A stretch of 64,000 nt of DNA, taken from the NCBI RefSeq assembly GCF_002335745.1, contig NZ_NIST01000001.1, positions 4,216,354 through 4,280,353 on the forward strand, given 5' to 3'. Shown here one piece after another: positions 44,487 through 53,235 of this stretch. The translations under genes were made by a program, and so were the position numbers. Below the pieces are notes generated by a model. It ran no database searches and was not told the origin of the DNA. It saw only the letters and a list, made by a program, of their open reading frames with translations. The DNA is from Evansella halocellulosilytica (lineage in GTDB: Bacteria; Bacillota; Bacilli; Bacillales; Salisediminibacteriaceae). The number at the start of each line of letters is the position of its first letter. The first letter of the stretch is position 1.

Positions 44487-45608
44487 TGCTTCATAGAGAT
44501 TCATTCTATCTGTTAACATGAGAATTTTTTCAACAATATGATTAGCAGCATGTGGCTTCTTTATTTTTTTTGCCAGCGATGTCATTTCTTCATAAACATC
44601 TTGCTCATATAAAAGAGTTGCTATCACTTTAGGAAGCTGGTCATCTTGATCAACCTTAATCGCTGCTCCTGTCTGTGATAAATATTGTGCATTATGTTCT
44701 TCATGTCCTGGTACAGGTTTGTATATAACCATAGGTGTTTCACAAGCGAGCGCTTCACTCAAAGTAAGCCCTCCAGCTTTCGATATAATCGCATCACACG
44801 CTTTTAAATATTGCATAAAATGGTTAGTAAATCCAACAACTTTTACTGTATGCTTTGTTTCCTGTTTTAAAATTTTCTTTTTCACTTTCTCATTATGCCC
44901 TACCATACAGATTACTTGAATTTGATCTTTTATATATTCTAAAGACTGGATGACTTTTACATAATCTGTTAAGCCAATCCCACCTCCCGCAATTAAGATT
45001 ATTTTTCTCTGTCTGTCTAAACCTAATTCATTTCTAACATATGCTTTTGATTTCGTAAAACAGGTATTTTCACATATCGGTATTCCTGTTGAATAAAAGC
45101 GATGTGAATGAACATTGTGTACGTTAGCAAAAGGTTCGATATCATTAGAAGCTGTAAAATAACCGTCAATTTCTTCTCTTAAATAAGCAGGATGCAGTAC
45201 GAAATCGGTAATCACCGTATATAAAGGAATATTTACTTTTTTTACTTGCTTTACTCTAGTCAAAAATGCCGTAACAAATGGATGTGTAGAGATTAAAAAT
45301 GGACATTCTTCCTTTATCATCATCGAATACAAATGATCAACAAATAAAGTTCCAAAACGATCCAATAGTAAGAATAACGGTTGCTTTTCTGCTTTAAAAT
45401 ACATCCTCCCCCATAGAGATGGGGTCACCTTCAATAATTGAATATAACTTCTCACCATAAACGTATGAAGGAATGGATGAATCGCATGAAACGTATCAAT
45501 GATTCGAGGATTATAACCTTGCTTTAGAAATTCTTGCTGAATTGCTTTTGCTGCCTGATTATGACCTTGTCCAATCGAAGCAGAAAAAATTAATGGCCGC
45601 CCTTTCAT
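44475..45608 (-). CDS. MGDG-synthase-type glycosyltransferase (GT28, UgtP-like)
   Basis: A 377-residue protein. The N-terminal MGDG_synth domain begins LIFSASIGQGHNQAAKA with the glycine/histidine motif of GT28 lipid glycosyltransferases. The C-terminal UDP-sugar domain has IAGGGIGLTD, VVGFTNHFMQYLKACDAIIS and KAGGLTLSEALACETPMVIY. The family transfers glucose or galactose to diacylglycerol, for glycolipids and lipoteichoic acid anchors. It may be UgtP or a paralogue. The ATG at 45608 follows GAGAGG. Lipid kinase genes lie on both sides. Confidence 0.87.
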   Translation of the reverse strand: MKGRPLIFSASIGQGHNQAAKAIQQEFLKQGYNPRIIDTFHAIHPFLHTFMVRSYIQLLKVTPSLWGRMYFKAEKQPLFLLLDRFGTLFVDHLYSMMIKEECPFLISTHPFVTAFLTRVKQVKKVNIPLYTVITDFVLHPAYLREEIDGYFTASNDIEPFANVHNVHSHRFYSTGIPICENTCFTKSKAYVRNELGLDRQRKIILIAGGGIGLTDYVKVIQSLEYIKDQIQVICMVGHNEKVKKKILKQETKHTVKVVGFTNHFMQYLKACDAIISKAGGLTLSEALACETPMVIYKPVPGHEEHNAQYLSQTGAAIKVDQDDQLPKVIATLLYEQDVYEEMTSLAKKIKKPHAANHIVEKILMLTDRMNLYEAQKS

Positions 45609-45877
45609 GTTATTTCCTCTCTTTCCTAATAACCACAAGCATCCTCCTCATTCTTAACAGTATCTTTCCAAAATGTGTTCGGATTGATACATTTGTTCTG
45701 CATTCAAAACGAGGAAAGTGTTTCAGAAACATTCATGCCCACCATTTACATAATTCAAGCAAAGTTTGGCCAAACTACATTTAATATTGACTTTATTAGG
45801 CTCTTTTCGCCATTTTTAACATTCGTACTAAACGTTTTGGAATCAATGTTTTTATAAAAAATGAAAGGGAGATTAAG

Positions 45878-46072
45878 ATGAAACCTTTATTAAAGAAATG
45901 TCTAAAATCGTTAAAATTAAATATAAGAGAAACGATTTTTTCAATTTTCGCCTTCGAGTATGAACATATTATGAACGATGAGAGTTTCGTTCATAAAAAT
46001 TATCGTGCCTCTAGTCATACGTCTAACAGGCCTGAGATTATTCATGTACATACTCAGCGGTCAGAAAAGTAG
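45878..46072 (+). CDS. Small basic protein, unknown
   Basis: A 64-residue protein starting MKPLLKKCLKSLKLN, basic in the first 20 residues and histidine-rich near the end (HTSNRPEIIHVHTQ). AAAGGGAG lies six bases ahead of the ATG. No homologue or motif is recognised. Codon pattern and the good ribosome site support it moderately. The upstream gap 45609-45877 shows no other gene. Confidence 0.5.
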   Translation: MKPLLKKCLKSLKLNIRETIFSIFAFEYEHIMNDESFVHKNYRASSHTSNRPEIIHVHTQRSEK

Positions 46073-46129
46073 ATCGCTTTTGTTGGGGTGCAATGTAGAT
46101 TGATTTGAAAATAATGATGGCAGGGTGCC

Positions 46130-47014
46130 CTACACAACACGAAGGGCATCCTTTTCAATACGGAGATTTACCGGGCTTTCCATCATTGGTTCACCATCGC
46201 TATGAATAAATATTGGTGATTCACTTCTAACGAGAACTTCTTTTCCTTTTAACAAGATAACGTCTTCTTTTTTAATGTGCTCTCCCTTATACGCCTTCGG
46301 AAACAAATTAATTAATTGCCATTTAGACATCCCTTTTACGATACAAAGATCAAGGAATCCATCGTCAAAAGAAGCATCGGGACAGATCGTAATTCCACCG
46401 CCATAATTCGGTGCATTTGCAACAGCGACAAGCCAAACATCGTCAAAAGTCATTTCAGTCCCATCTATCGTTAAGTGAATCGTTGTAGGATGATATGATT
46501 TAAGTGTTTCTAATAAACTGATTGCATATGTTAAACCACCTAAACGAAAGTGATTAAGATATCGTTTGTATACGGATTGATTAACTGTATTTGCTACTTT
46601 TCCGTCTAATCCAATTCCTGTTACAGTTAAACAATATTGTTTTCCAACATGAAGTAAATCCACTTGCCTCCACTTATTCGTTAAAATTCTCTCCAAAGCC
46701 TCTATATAATTCATCGGTACTCCTAAACATCGGGCAAAATCGTTTCCTGATCCTGCAGGTATCATTCCTAACGCCACTTCACGATGAGCTAGTTCATTTG
46801 CTACGTGATGAATTGTCCCATCACCACCGACAGCGATAATTGTTTTAACATCATGAGTCAAAAGATCATTTACTGCTTTTTTACAATCATCCGGACTATG
46901 AGTAAAGTGAGCTAAAAATGGATGAGCTTTTTTCGTCATTAGCCGCTCCACTCGCTTCCATACTCGATACCCTTTTCCATTTCCAGATGTCCCATTTATA
47001 ATAAATCCAATCAT
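46130..47014 (-). CDS. Diacylglycerol kinase-family lipid kinase (paralogue 2, YegS/BmrU-like)
   Basis: A 294-residue DagK-fold protein: IINGTSGNGKG at 5-15, GGDGTIHHVAN at 63-73 and PAGSGNDFARCLG at 86-98, all intact. It should phosphorylate diacylglycerol or a similar lipid. It differs clearly from paralogue 1 at 42679 (GSGNDFA against GTSNEFA), so the two probably have distinct substrates. TTGGAGG lies seven bases upstream of the ATG. It is divergent from the aldolase gene. Confidence 0.88.
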   Translation of the reverse strand: MIGFIINGTSGNGKGYRVWKRVERLMTKKAHPFLAHFTHSPDDCKKAVNDLLTHDVKTIIAVGGDGTIHHVANELAHREVALGMIPAGSGNDFARCLGVPMNYIEALERILTNKWRQVDLLHVGKQYCLTVTGIGLDGKVANTVNQSVYKRYLNHFRLGGLTYAISLLETLKSYHPTTIHLTIDGTEMTFDDVWLVAVANAPNYGGGITICPDASFDDGFLDLCIVKGMSKWQLINLFPKAYKGEHIKKEDVILLKGKEVLVRSESPIFIHSDGEPMMESPVNLRIEKDALRVV

Positions 47015-47204
47015 TTTTTATCCTCCAAACAGCTATATTATGCAAAACAATAAAAATATGAATCGTCCTTAATATTTTGACAACATAATAATTTACTCAT
47101 GAATCAAACATTCTATGTATAATTTTAGTTATTTTAGAAAATATTATTCCTAAACATGGAAATTCACTAAGTTCTTTCCATAAAACATCAAGGAGGGAGC
47201 CAAT

Positions 47205-48299
47205 ATGAACTCTTTTACGATTACAGGACAGACACAAACCTCATTTATTGAATGGCTGTTAGATGGAATTCGACATACATTTATTGATTATCAGTATATA
47301 TATCACACAAACTCAGAAGACGATATTAACCTCGTCTTTCATGTCGTTGACCGCGAAAATCCAAAGCCATACCGAAGGAAATCTCAAGGAACATTCGTTG
47401 TATCAATTGTAGAGGCAGACGATACCCCAGAAGACATTCACCGGGAGGCTTACCCTTATTTAGTCAGGAGTTTAGCAAATCATTTAATGTATATTGTAAA
47501 AACAGAAAAAGTGATAACGTTTTACTTTTTAACTCCTGAACAAGGGCGTTACAGCATATCCTTTAATAAACAAGAAGATGACGACAGTGATTTATTTAAA
47601 CAAATATTTAATCGTCTTAAACCTCTTGCTTCATCAAAACTTGTTATTAACAATGATTTTTATGAAGACTTACCTGAACCACTTTGGCAAGGGGATGATG
47701 TGACTGAATCTTTACGGGAATCTGGCAAAAAATTAGACAGACTGAATCTTCTTCCCGCTCCATTTCCTTTGGAAGAAGTATTAACTCCACGAGACATTCG
47801 CCATTTAAAGAAATTGTATGGAATTGGCGGCTTAAGCTACGGTAACTTAAGTGCACGTAAAGATGACAGCCATTTTTGGATGAGCGCTAGTGGTATTGAT
47901 AAGTCAAACATGCAACATGTTGGAAAAGATTTTCTATATATTTCTGGCTATGATATTGAAAAAAATGCAATGAAAGTAAGTATTCCACCTAAGGTCACAC
48001 CAAAACGGGCTTCTGTTGATGCAATTGAGCATTGGATGATCTATAAAGAACATCCTGGTGTAGGAGCTATCGTCCATATTCACGCTTGGATGGATGGCAT
48101 TGATGCAACTGAATTTAATTATCCATGCGGCACAGTTGATTTAGCTAATTCTGTCGCTCAGTTAGTTAAAGAAGCTGAAGATCCTACCCGAGCTGTAATT
48201 GGGTTAAAAAACCATGGACTTACGATTACCGGGCGAAACCTTGAAGATATTTTCGAAAGAATTGATGGGAAGATCATTCCGCAAGTGCCAATGCAATAA
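47205..48299 (+). CDS. Class II aldolase/adducin-domain protein with N-terminal extension
   Basis: The C-terminal half (from ~residue 195) is an aldolase II domain: GGLSYGNLSARKDDSHFWMS, the zinc ligands HIHAWMDG, and VIGLKNHGLTITG with the third histidine. The first ~180 residues are an extra domain I do not recognise (VFHVVDRENPKPYRRKSQGT). Class II aldolases cleave or epimerise sugar phosphates with Zn2+. AAGGAGGGAG precedes the ATG. It lies 45 bases ahead of a zinc dehydrogenase and forms an operon with it. Confidence 0.82.
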   Translation: MNSFTITGQTQTSFIEWLLDGIRHTFIDYQYIYHTNSEDDINLVFHVVDRENPKPYRRKSQGTFVVSIVEADDTPEDIHREAYPYLVRSLANHLMYIVKTEKVITFYFLTPEQGRYSISFNKQEDDDSDLFKQIFNRLKPLASSKLVINNDFYEDLPEPLWQGDDVTESLRESGKKLDRLNLLPAPFPLEEVLTPRDIRHLKKLYGIGGLSYGNLSARKDDSHFWMSASGIDKSNMQHVGKDFLYISGYDIEKNAMKVSIPPKVTPKRASVDAIEHWMIYKEHPGVGAIVHIHAWMDGIDATEFNYPCGTVDLANSVAQLVKEAEDPTRAVIGLKNHGLTITGRNLEDIFERIDGKIIPQVPMQ

Positions 48300-48344
48300 C
48301 AATAATGATAAACCATTTCTGATTAGCATGAACGAGGTGATGGA

Positions 48345-49589
48345 ATGAAGGCTGTACAGTTTGACTTAAATATTCCTAAGTATGCAATTAGTAAAGCGAT
48401 GGGCAAAGTAAATCCATCGCTTTATGTAAATTCACCGCTCTCTTGTCTTCAATTAAGAGATGTTGAACCTCCTCCTCTCCCCAATGAACATTGGGTAGAA
48501 GTAAAAGTAAAGTACGGTGGAATATGCGGTAGTGATTTAAATCTAATCTCATTGAAAGATAGCCCAGCAACGTCTCCTTTTATCTCATTTCCATTTACGA
48601 TGGGGCACGAAATTGTCGGAACGATATCAAAAACAGGGAAACTCGTAAAAGGACATCATGTGGGGGAACGAGTTGTGATCGACCCTTTGCTCGCTTGCAG
48701 CGTAAGAGGTATAGATCCACTATGTCCAGAATGTAAAAAAGGAAACTATCACCTTTGTCATCACATGAATGACGGCACGATCTCTCCTGGATTATTAACT
48801 GGTACTTGTAAAGATACAGGTGGAGGCTGGGGAAATTATATTGTCGCACACGAAAGTCAAGTGATTAAACTTCCGGACAATGTCAGTAATACGAATGGGG
48901 TTTTAGTTGAACCGTTCAGCTGTGCATTGCACACTGTTATGCAAAATCCACCGAAACAATCAGATATTGTGCTTGTTATCGGTGCTGGAGTTATTGGAAT
49001 TTGTTTAATTGCGGCATTGAGGGCATTAAATTACTCGTGCAATATTGTTGTTTTAGTTAAATATCCGTTTCAAGGGGAGCTCGCTTCACAGTTTGGTGCT
49101 GATGAGGTCATCTATATTAGCCGCGGAAAAGATTATCTTTCAAATGCAGCACAATCAATGAATGCCCACGTGCTACATCCGATATTTGGAGAACCGATCG
49201 TCCATGGAGGAGCAGATATTGTCTATGAATGTGTCGGTAATAAAAAGAGTTTACATGATGCCATCCGTTTTACCCGTAAAGGGGGAAAATTAGTTTTATT
49301 AGGATTAGCGAGCTTCATCGAAAACCTTGATATGACAATGATTTGGTTAAATGAATTAGAAATTAAAGGTAGTTTCACTTATAGTACTGAAATGTACCAT
49401 GGACAACAAAAACGAACATTGCAAATTGCAGTAGATTTAATGAAGGAAGGCAAAGTTGATCTTTCTCCACTTGTGACTCATTGTTTTTCGTTAGAAAATT
49501 ATCGAGAAGCGATCGCAGCCGCTACAAATAAGAAGAAAGAAAATACGATGAAAGTGATCTTTGAACCTAAGTCAAACCATTCACAATGA
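48345..49589 (+). CDS. Zinc-dependent medium-chain alcohol dehydrogenase
   Basis: A 414-residue MDR enzyme. Catalytic zinc ligands: Cys61 (GICGSD) and His88-Glu89 (GHEIVG). The structural zinc site is Cys118, Cys127, Cys130 and Cys138 (CPECKKGNYHLC). The coenzyme fold is VIGAGVIGICL. An insertion around residues 112-155 makes it longer than typical 340-350-residue members. It oxidises an alcohol or polyol; substrate unknown. GAGGTGATGG precedes the ATG. A strong terminator follows, so the pair with the aldolase forms a bicistronic unit. Confidence 0.88.
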   Translation: MKAVQFDLNIPKYAISKAMGKVNPSLYVNSPLSCLQLRDVEPPPLPNEHWVEVKVKYGGICGSDLNLISLKDSPATSPFISFPFTMGHEIVGTISKTGKLVKGHHVGERVVIDPLLACSVRGIDPLCPECKKGNYHLCHHMNDGTISPGLLTGTCKDTGGGWGNYIVAHESQVIKLPDNVSNTNGVLVEPFSCALHTVMQNPPKQSDIVLVIGAGVIGICLIAALRALNYSCNIVVLVKYPFQGELASQFGADEVIYISRGKDYLSNAAQSMNAHVLHPIFGEPIVHGGADIVYECVGNKKSLHDAIRFTRKGGKLVLLGLASFIENLDMTMIWLNELEIKGSFTYSTEMYHGQQKRTLQIAVDLMKEGKVDLSPLVTHCFSLENYREAIAAATNKKKENTMKVIFEPKSNHSQ

Positions 49590-49597
49590 GTCTAGAT

Positions 49598-49651
49598 AAA
49601 AAAAGTCGAAGGCAACCTAATAGTATTTAAGGGCAGCCTTCGACTTTTTTA
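49598..49651 (+). terminator. Terminator of the aldolase-dehydrogenase operon
   Basis: AAAAAGTCGAAGGC pairs with GCCTTCGACTTTTTT (14 bp) across a ~22-base loop, with a T-run in the 3' arm. Confidence 0.88.
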
Positions 49652-49669
49652 TAGTATTCAGATTCACTA

Positions 49670-49860
49670 TCACCGGACGCTTCACCTCTAGTCACAAGTA
49701 CAACATCCGAGCTCACTTCACTTCGTTTGTAATCACGGTGATTTCTTTGCTGCGGGGGAAATGCCTCAACTTCCTAGGTGGAACGCTGTGTGCACTTAGG
49801 GGATTTTGACCATTGCTTTTCCCACTGGCATCACCGACTTTCGCTGTTTCCAGTACATGA
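49670..49860 (-). repeat. Family A repeat, long copy 2
   Basis: It shares CCGGACGCTTCA, ACTTCGTTTG, GCTGCGGGGG, GCCTCAACTTCCTAGGTGG, GTGTGCACTTAGGGGATTTT and GCTTTTCCC with the copy at 43745-43960, in the same order. Downstream GAGTTGGAAT/ATTCCAGCTC can form a hairpin (49889-49920). Confidence 0.75.
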
Positions 49861-49999
49861 TTTTATATTAATGACATACGAATCGCAAAACGAGTTGGAA
49901 TAAGTTACATTCCAGCTCATTTTCCTCATTTTAAAAGGGGGTTAAGTCCCCCTGTAGTTTACTATATGCCGATCATTCTACAGAAGAAAAGCTGCTATG

Positions 50000-50299
50000 T
50001 TAGTTTTTATTTTCATTATGGAGGTATTCGATTTCTTCTTTATCTTCATTATAATCAACGTAAAAGTCTTCATTATCAAAATACCATTCATCTTTTTTTT
50101 CCACATAAAATTGAATTCCATCTTTTTCAAATGATACAGCAGGATCCTCTGGCTCCTTTTCAGCTACTCCTAAGGAAAAGCCTGTTTGGAAATTCCCGCA
50201 GCCTCCATATCTTACAAAAAACTGGACAAAATCGCCTTTATTTAATTGTAGTTCGTCTTTAAACCACGTTATTGCTTGGTCTGTTACGGTCATCTTCAA
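50000..50299 (-). CDS. HesB/IscA-like protein (YneR family)
   Basis: A 99-residue protein with the HesB-like fold, collinear with B. subtilis YneR (VTDQAITWFKDELQL, FFVRYGGCGNFQTGFSLGVA, EKKDEWYFDNEDFYVDY). Only one cysteine (in GGCG) is present, so the three-cysteine Fe-S site of true IscA is missing. Start is a TTG at 50299 after GGAGGGG (six-base spacing). Role unknown. It is followed at a distance by the repeat at 49670-49860. Confidence 0.8.
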   Translation of the reverse strand: MKMTVTDQAITWFKDELQLNKGDFVQFFVRYGGCGNFQTGFSLGVAEKEPEDPAVSFEKDGIQFYVEKKDEWYFDNEDFYVDYNEDKEEIEYLHNENKN

Positions 50300-50478
50300 G
50301 ATGATCCCCTCCTGGCTGATTAGATCTATTCTCTTATATTCCCCATATTGTAAGGTCTAAAACGAGAGGAATTATGAATGTATTGTACAAAATCTATACG
50401 ACTCATGAAAAATATGAACTCCATTAGGTTTATTGGAAAACTGAGATTGATAAAACGTCCTTTTTTCAGTTTTACTGT

Positions 50479-50715
50479 TTAGCCTCCGCTCACTGGTGGA
50501 ATAAATGCCACGACATCCCCATCTCGTACAGGTGTCTGTTCTTCAGCATATTCTTCATTGATCGCAGCCATTGCATTGTTTATTCCTGTTAGTTCAGGAT
50601 ATTGCTCTAGCAAATGACGTCTAAGCTCCTGAACATTTATGTCCGTTGCCTCTAACGTAAGTTCCCTTTGGCCAACAATATCTTGTAACTCTGCAAATAA
50701 TAATATTCGGATCAT
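50479..50715 (-). CDS. moaD: Molybdopterin synthase small subunit MoaD
   Basis: A 78-residue ubiquitin-like protein ending PPVSGG; the C-terminal Gly-Gly is thiocarboxylated and delivers sulfur to precursor Z. It overlaps moaE by four bases (ATGA). It is the last gene of the moeA-mobB-moaE-moaD run. Confidence 0.93.
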   Translation of the reverse strand: MIRILLFAELQDIVGQRELTLEATDINVQELRRHLLEQYPELTGINNAMAAINEEYAEEQTPVRDGDVVAFIPPVSGG

Positions 50716-51185
50716 GTTACGTCCTCCTCTCGCGGCTTTCCTTCCGGATAAGGTTTTTTCTCGAGCTGATCACCGATCCACTTTTCCCCATCTTCCCAAT
50801 GCTCCTTCTTCCAAATTGGTACAATTTCTTTTATTCGTTCAATCGCATAACGGCTCGCCGCAAAAGCATCATTACGATGTGGGGTGGAAACAGCAATAAC
50901 AACAGCGATGTCAGAAATATTCAGTTCTCCAATTCGGTGTGTAATGGCCACTTTTGCATCTGGGTATTGATCTTTTATTTCATCACCAATTTGTGAAAGT
51001 TTTTTTTCAGCCATTGGTACATAGGCATCATACTTTAAGTATAATGTTCGTTTCCCCTTCGTCATCTCTCTAACGGTACCAATAAATGTATTAATTGCAC
51101 CAGCATTCCGGTCAACAACCTTGTTTAAAACATCTTGAATGACAATGTCATCATTAGTAATGTTAAATAACTTTTCTGTCTCCAT
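50712..51185 (-). CDS. moaE: Molybdopterin synthase catalytic subunit MoaE
   Basis: A 157-residue protein with the MoaE core (GAINTFIGTVREMTKGKRTL, HRIGELNISDIAVVIAVSTPHR, PIWKKEHWEDGEKWIG). The lysine pair in IWKKE is the active-site segment. With MoaD it converts precursor Z to molybdopterin. The start overlaps the mobB stop (TAATG), showing coupled translation. Confidence 0.95.
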   Translation of the reverse strand: METEKLFNITNDDIVIQDVLNKVVDRNAGAINTFIGTVREMTKGKRTLYLKYDAYVPMAEKKLSQIGDEIKDQYPDAKVAITHRIGELNISDIAVVIAVSTPHRNDAFAASRYAIERIKEIVPIWKKEHWEDGEKWIGDQLEKKPYPEGKPREEDVT

Positions 51186-51724
51186 TAATGTTCCTCCTGC
51201 TCTATTAATGATGTTATGATCGTATCAAGATAGTTATTTTTTTCAGACATATGAAAAACTGGAATTGATAGTTTATTTTTTAACGCCTCTCGTTGATTCT
51301 CTTTCCAACAAATGATGAATTTCACATTTTCACACTCTTCTATGAGTAGAGCATCTTGTTCATTTTTAAGAAGAAGAACTTTTTGATATTTCTCCTTTTT
51401 AAAACCTTCAATCAATAAGAAGTCAAAACTAATTTCACTGTAAAATCGAATGAGCTGTTCTAGCGAAAGCTTTCGCCCTTCTACTTGGATTTGGAGTTCA
51501 TTCGAACTAGCGACAATGGAACCGACTGCCCCTGCTTGACGATGCTTAAATGAATCGGTTTCTTGGTCAATCGAGCGTAATTTTGATTCATGCCCATGGT
51601 GTTTGATCGTAACAGCCGAATAGCCCAAATGCACAGCTCTTTTTATTAGTTCTGTAATAAAAGTAGTCTTACCGCTATTAGAAAAACCTACTACCTGTAA
51701 TATCTTTCTCTTACTTGTAGTCAT
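51185..51724 (-). CDS. mobB: Molybdopterin-guanine dinucleotide biosynthesis adaptor MobB
   Basis: A 179-residue P-loop GTPase: Walker A GFSNSGKTTFI at residues 13-23, then AVTIKHHGHESKLRSIDQET and IEGFKKEKYQKVLLL. MobB assists the GMP transfer step of molybdopterin guanine dinucleotide synthesis. The start overlaps the moeA stop by four bases. MobA is not in the window. Confidence 0.93.
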   Translation of the reverse strand: MTTSKRKILQVVGFSNSGKTTFITELIKRAVHLGYSAVTIKHHGHESKLRSIDQETDSFKHRQAGAVGSIVASSNELQIQVEGRKLSLEQLIRFYSEISFDFLLIEGFKKEKYQKVLLLKNEQDALLIEECENVKFIICWKENQREALKNKLSIPVFHMSEKNNYLDTIITSLIEQEEH

Positions 51725-53013
51725 GTTGATTTCCTTTTTTTCTTTTCGTCCATAAAAGGTACAGCACTTCCTTCAGAGTTTAACAACAGGATATCGACAT
51801 CATCTCCCGCTTTATATCCACGTGTTCCTCCCGGTACTGCAACTAAACAGTCTGAATGAGCTAATGATGTGACAACTTGTGATTTATCCATCCCAACTGG
51901 AGAAGCAAACACTTTTCCGTCCTTAAAATGAAGTTTACTTCTAATAAATCGAGTAAAAGGATTCGGTTTCGGGAAGTCTTTATCCAACGTTCCTCTAATG
52001 GTTTCAATGTAAGGAAGCTCGGAAAGCAAATATGATTTAATCCATGGACGGGCATACATTTCGAATCCAACAAAACATGCTGATGGATTCCCCGACAACC
52101 CGAAAAGCAGTTTTCCATCTTTTTCAGCGACTGTCGTCACACTGCCCGGACGCATTGCAATTTTATTAAATAAAACATTTGCTCCTAATTTTGAGTAAAT
52201 TTCCGGTAAATAGTCAAAGTCACCGACTGAGACTCCACCAGTTGTTATTAAAATATCTACTTTCTCTAAGGATTCCTTTACTGCGCGATAGCACTCATCA
52301 AAGTCATCAATCAATTTTCCGAAATAACGAGGTTCCCCGCCAGCTTTCCTTACTTGTGAGGAAATCATATAAGCATTACTATTTCGAATTTTCCCTGGAG
52401 TAAGAGGTTCTTCTACGTCTAACAATTCTGTTCCAGTTGCATAAATACCAATGACCGGTTTTTTTACAACAGGAACGTTTTTATATCCAAATGTAGAGAG
52501 GACAGCAATCGTTCCAGCATTTATTTTTGTACCTGGTTTGATTAGTTTGTCTCCCTTCTTCGTTTCTTCTCCTTCAAACGAAACGAAATCACCCGATTTA
52601 AACGGCCGTTTAATTTCAATAAATGATTTATTTTCCTCTTGCCGTTCACTTGCCAATTCAAACATGACAATAGCATCGCAGCCTTCGGGCATCATTGTAC
52701 CTGTCATAACCCGGGTTGCTTGTCCTTGTTTAACCTTTTCAGACGATACCCCGCCAGCTCCGATCGTTTCTATTACTTCAAGTATTACGGGGTTATCTTT
52801 GCTCGCACTTTTCGTATCTTCACTTCTTACAGCAAATCCATCGAGAGGTGAACGGTCAAATGGCGGAATATTATGGTCTGCTTTTATATTTTCTGCAAGA
52901 TACCTTCCTTCACAGTGCTCGATATCTACATACTCAATAGAACCTGTTTTTCGATAATCCATTACTCGGTTTATTGCATCGTTTACGTATATTGGCTGTC
53001 GTTCTTCAAACAT
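51721..53013 (-). CDS. moeA: Molybdopterin molybdenumtransferase MoeA
   Basis: A 430-residue enzyme that inserts molybdate into adenylated molybdopterin. Collinear with B. subtilis MoeA: DRSPLDGFAVR, RVMTGTMMPEGCDAIVM, TGTELLDVEEPLTPGKIRNS, ITTGGVSVGDFDYLP, RPGSVTTVAEKDGKLLFGLS. I use the ATG at 53013; a TTG at 53034 would add seven residues. First gene of the four-gene operon; moaA, moaC and a moeB/ThiF-type enzyme must be elsewhere. Confidence 0.94.
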   Translation of the reverse strand: MFEERQPIYVNDAINRVMDYRKTGSIEYVDIEHCEGRYLAENIKADHNIPPFDRSPLDGFAVRSEDTKSASKDNPVILEVIETIGAGGVSSEKVKQGQATRVMTGTMMPEGCDAIVMFELASERQEENKSFIEIKRPFKSGDFVSFEGEETKKGDKLIKPGTKINAGTIAVLSTFGYKNVPVVKKPVIGIYATGTELLDVEEPLTPGKIRNSNAYMISSQVRKAGGEPRYFGKLIDDFDECYRAVKESLEKVDILITTGGVSVGDFDYLPEIYSKLGANVLFNKIAMRPGSVTTVAEKDGKLLFGLSGNPSACFVGFEMYARPWIKSYLLSELPYIETIRGTLDKDFPKPNPFTRFIRSKLHFKDGKVFASPVGMDKSQVVTSLAHSDCLVAVPGGTRGYKAGDDVDILLLNSEGSAVPFMDEKKKRKST

Positions 53014-53195
53014 GTTCCTCTTCACACCTTTCAACTACTCTAACGATAGTTTACCAGTAGTTAACCATTAGATGAAACTATAAACATATTCTAAACTGTA
53101 CTAATTTGTGTCAGAATTGTGTCAAAATTGTGTCGGTGCCAGGTACCTAGGATAATATGGGATTTCTTTGTACGTGGAGTGTTTATTTATAGTAC

Positions 53196-53228
53196 TATAA
53201 AAAGCACTGATGTGAACAATCAGTGCTT
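53196..53228 (-). terminator. Terminator after the Sco gene
   Basis: On the minus strand AAGCACTGATTG pairs with CATCAGTGCTT around a short loop, followed by TTTATAG. Upstream at 53106-53150 is a TGTGTCA triplet repeat and GGTGCCAGGTACC, a motif seen in many Bacillus intergenic regions. Confidence 0.85.
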
Positions 53229-53235
53229 CTATACG

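Noticed and set aside
53106-53150. Triplicated TGTGTCA and GGTGCCAGGTACC as a regulatory array
   Set aside because: Similar GGTGCCAGG strings occur widely between Bacillus genes, and no promoter or operator context is visible.
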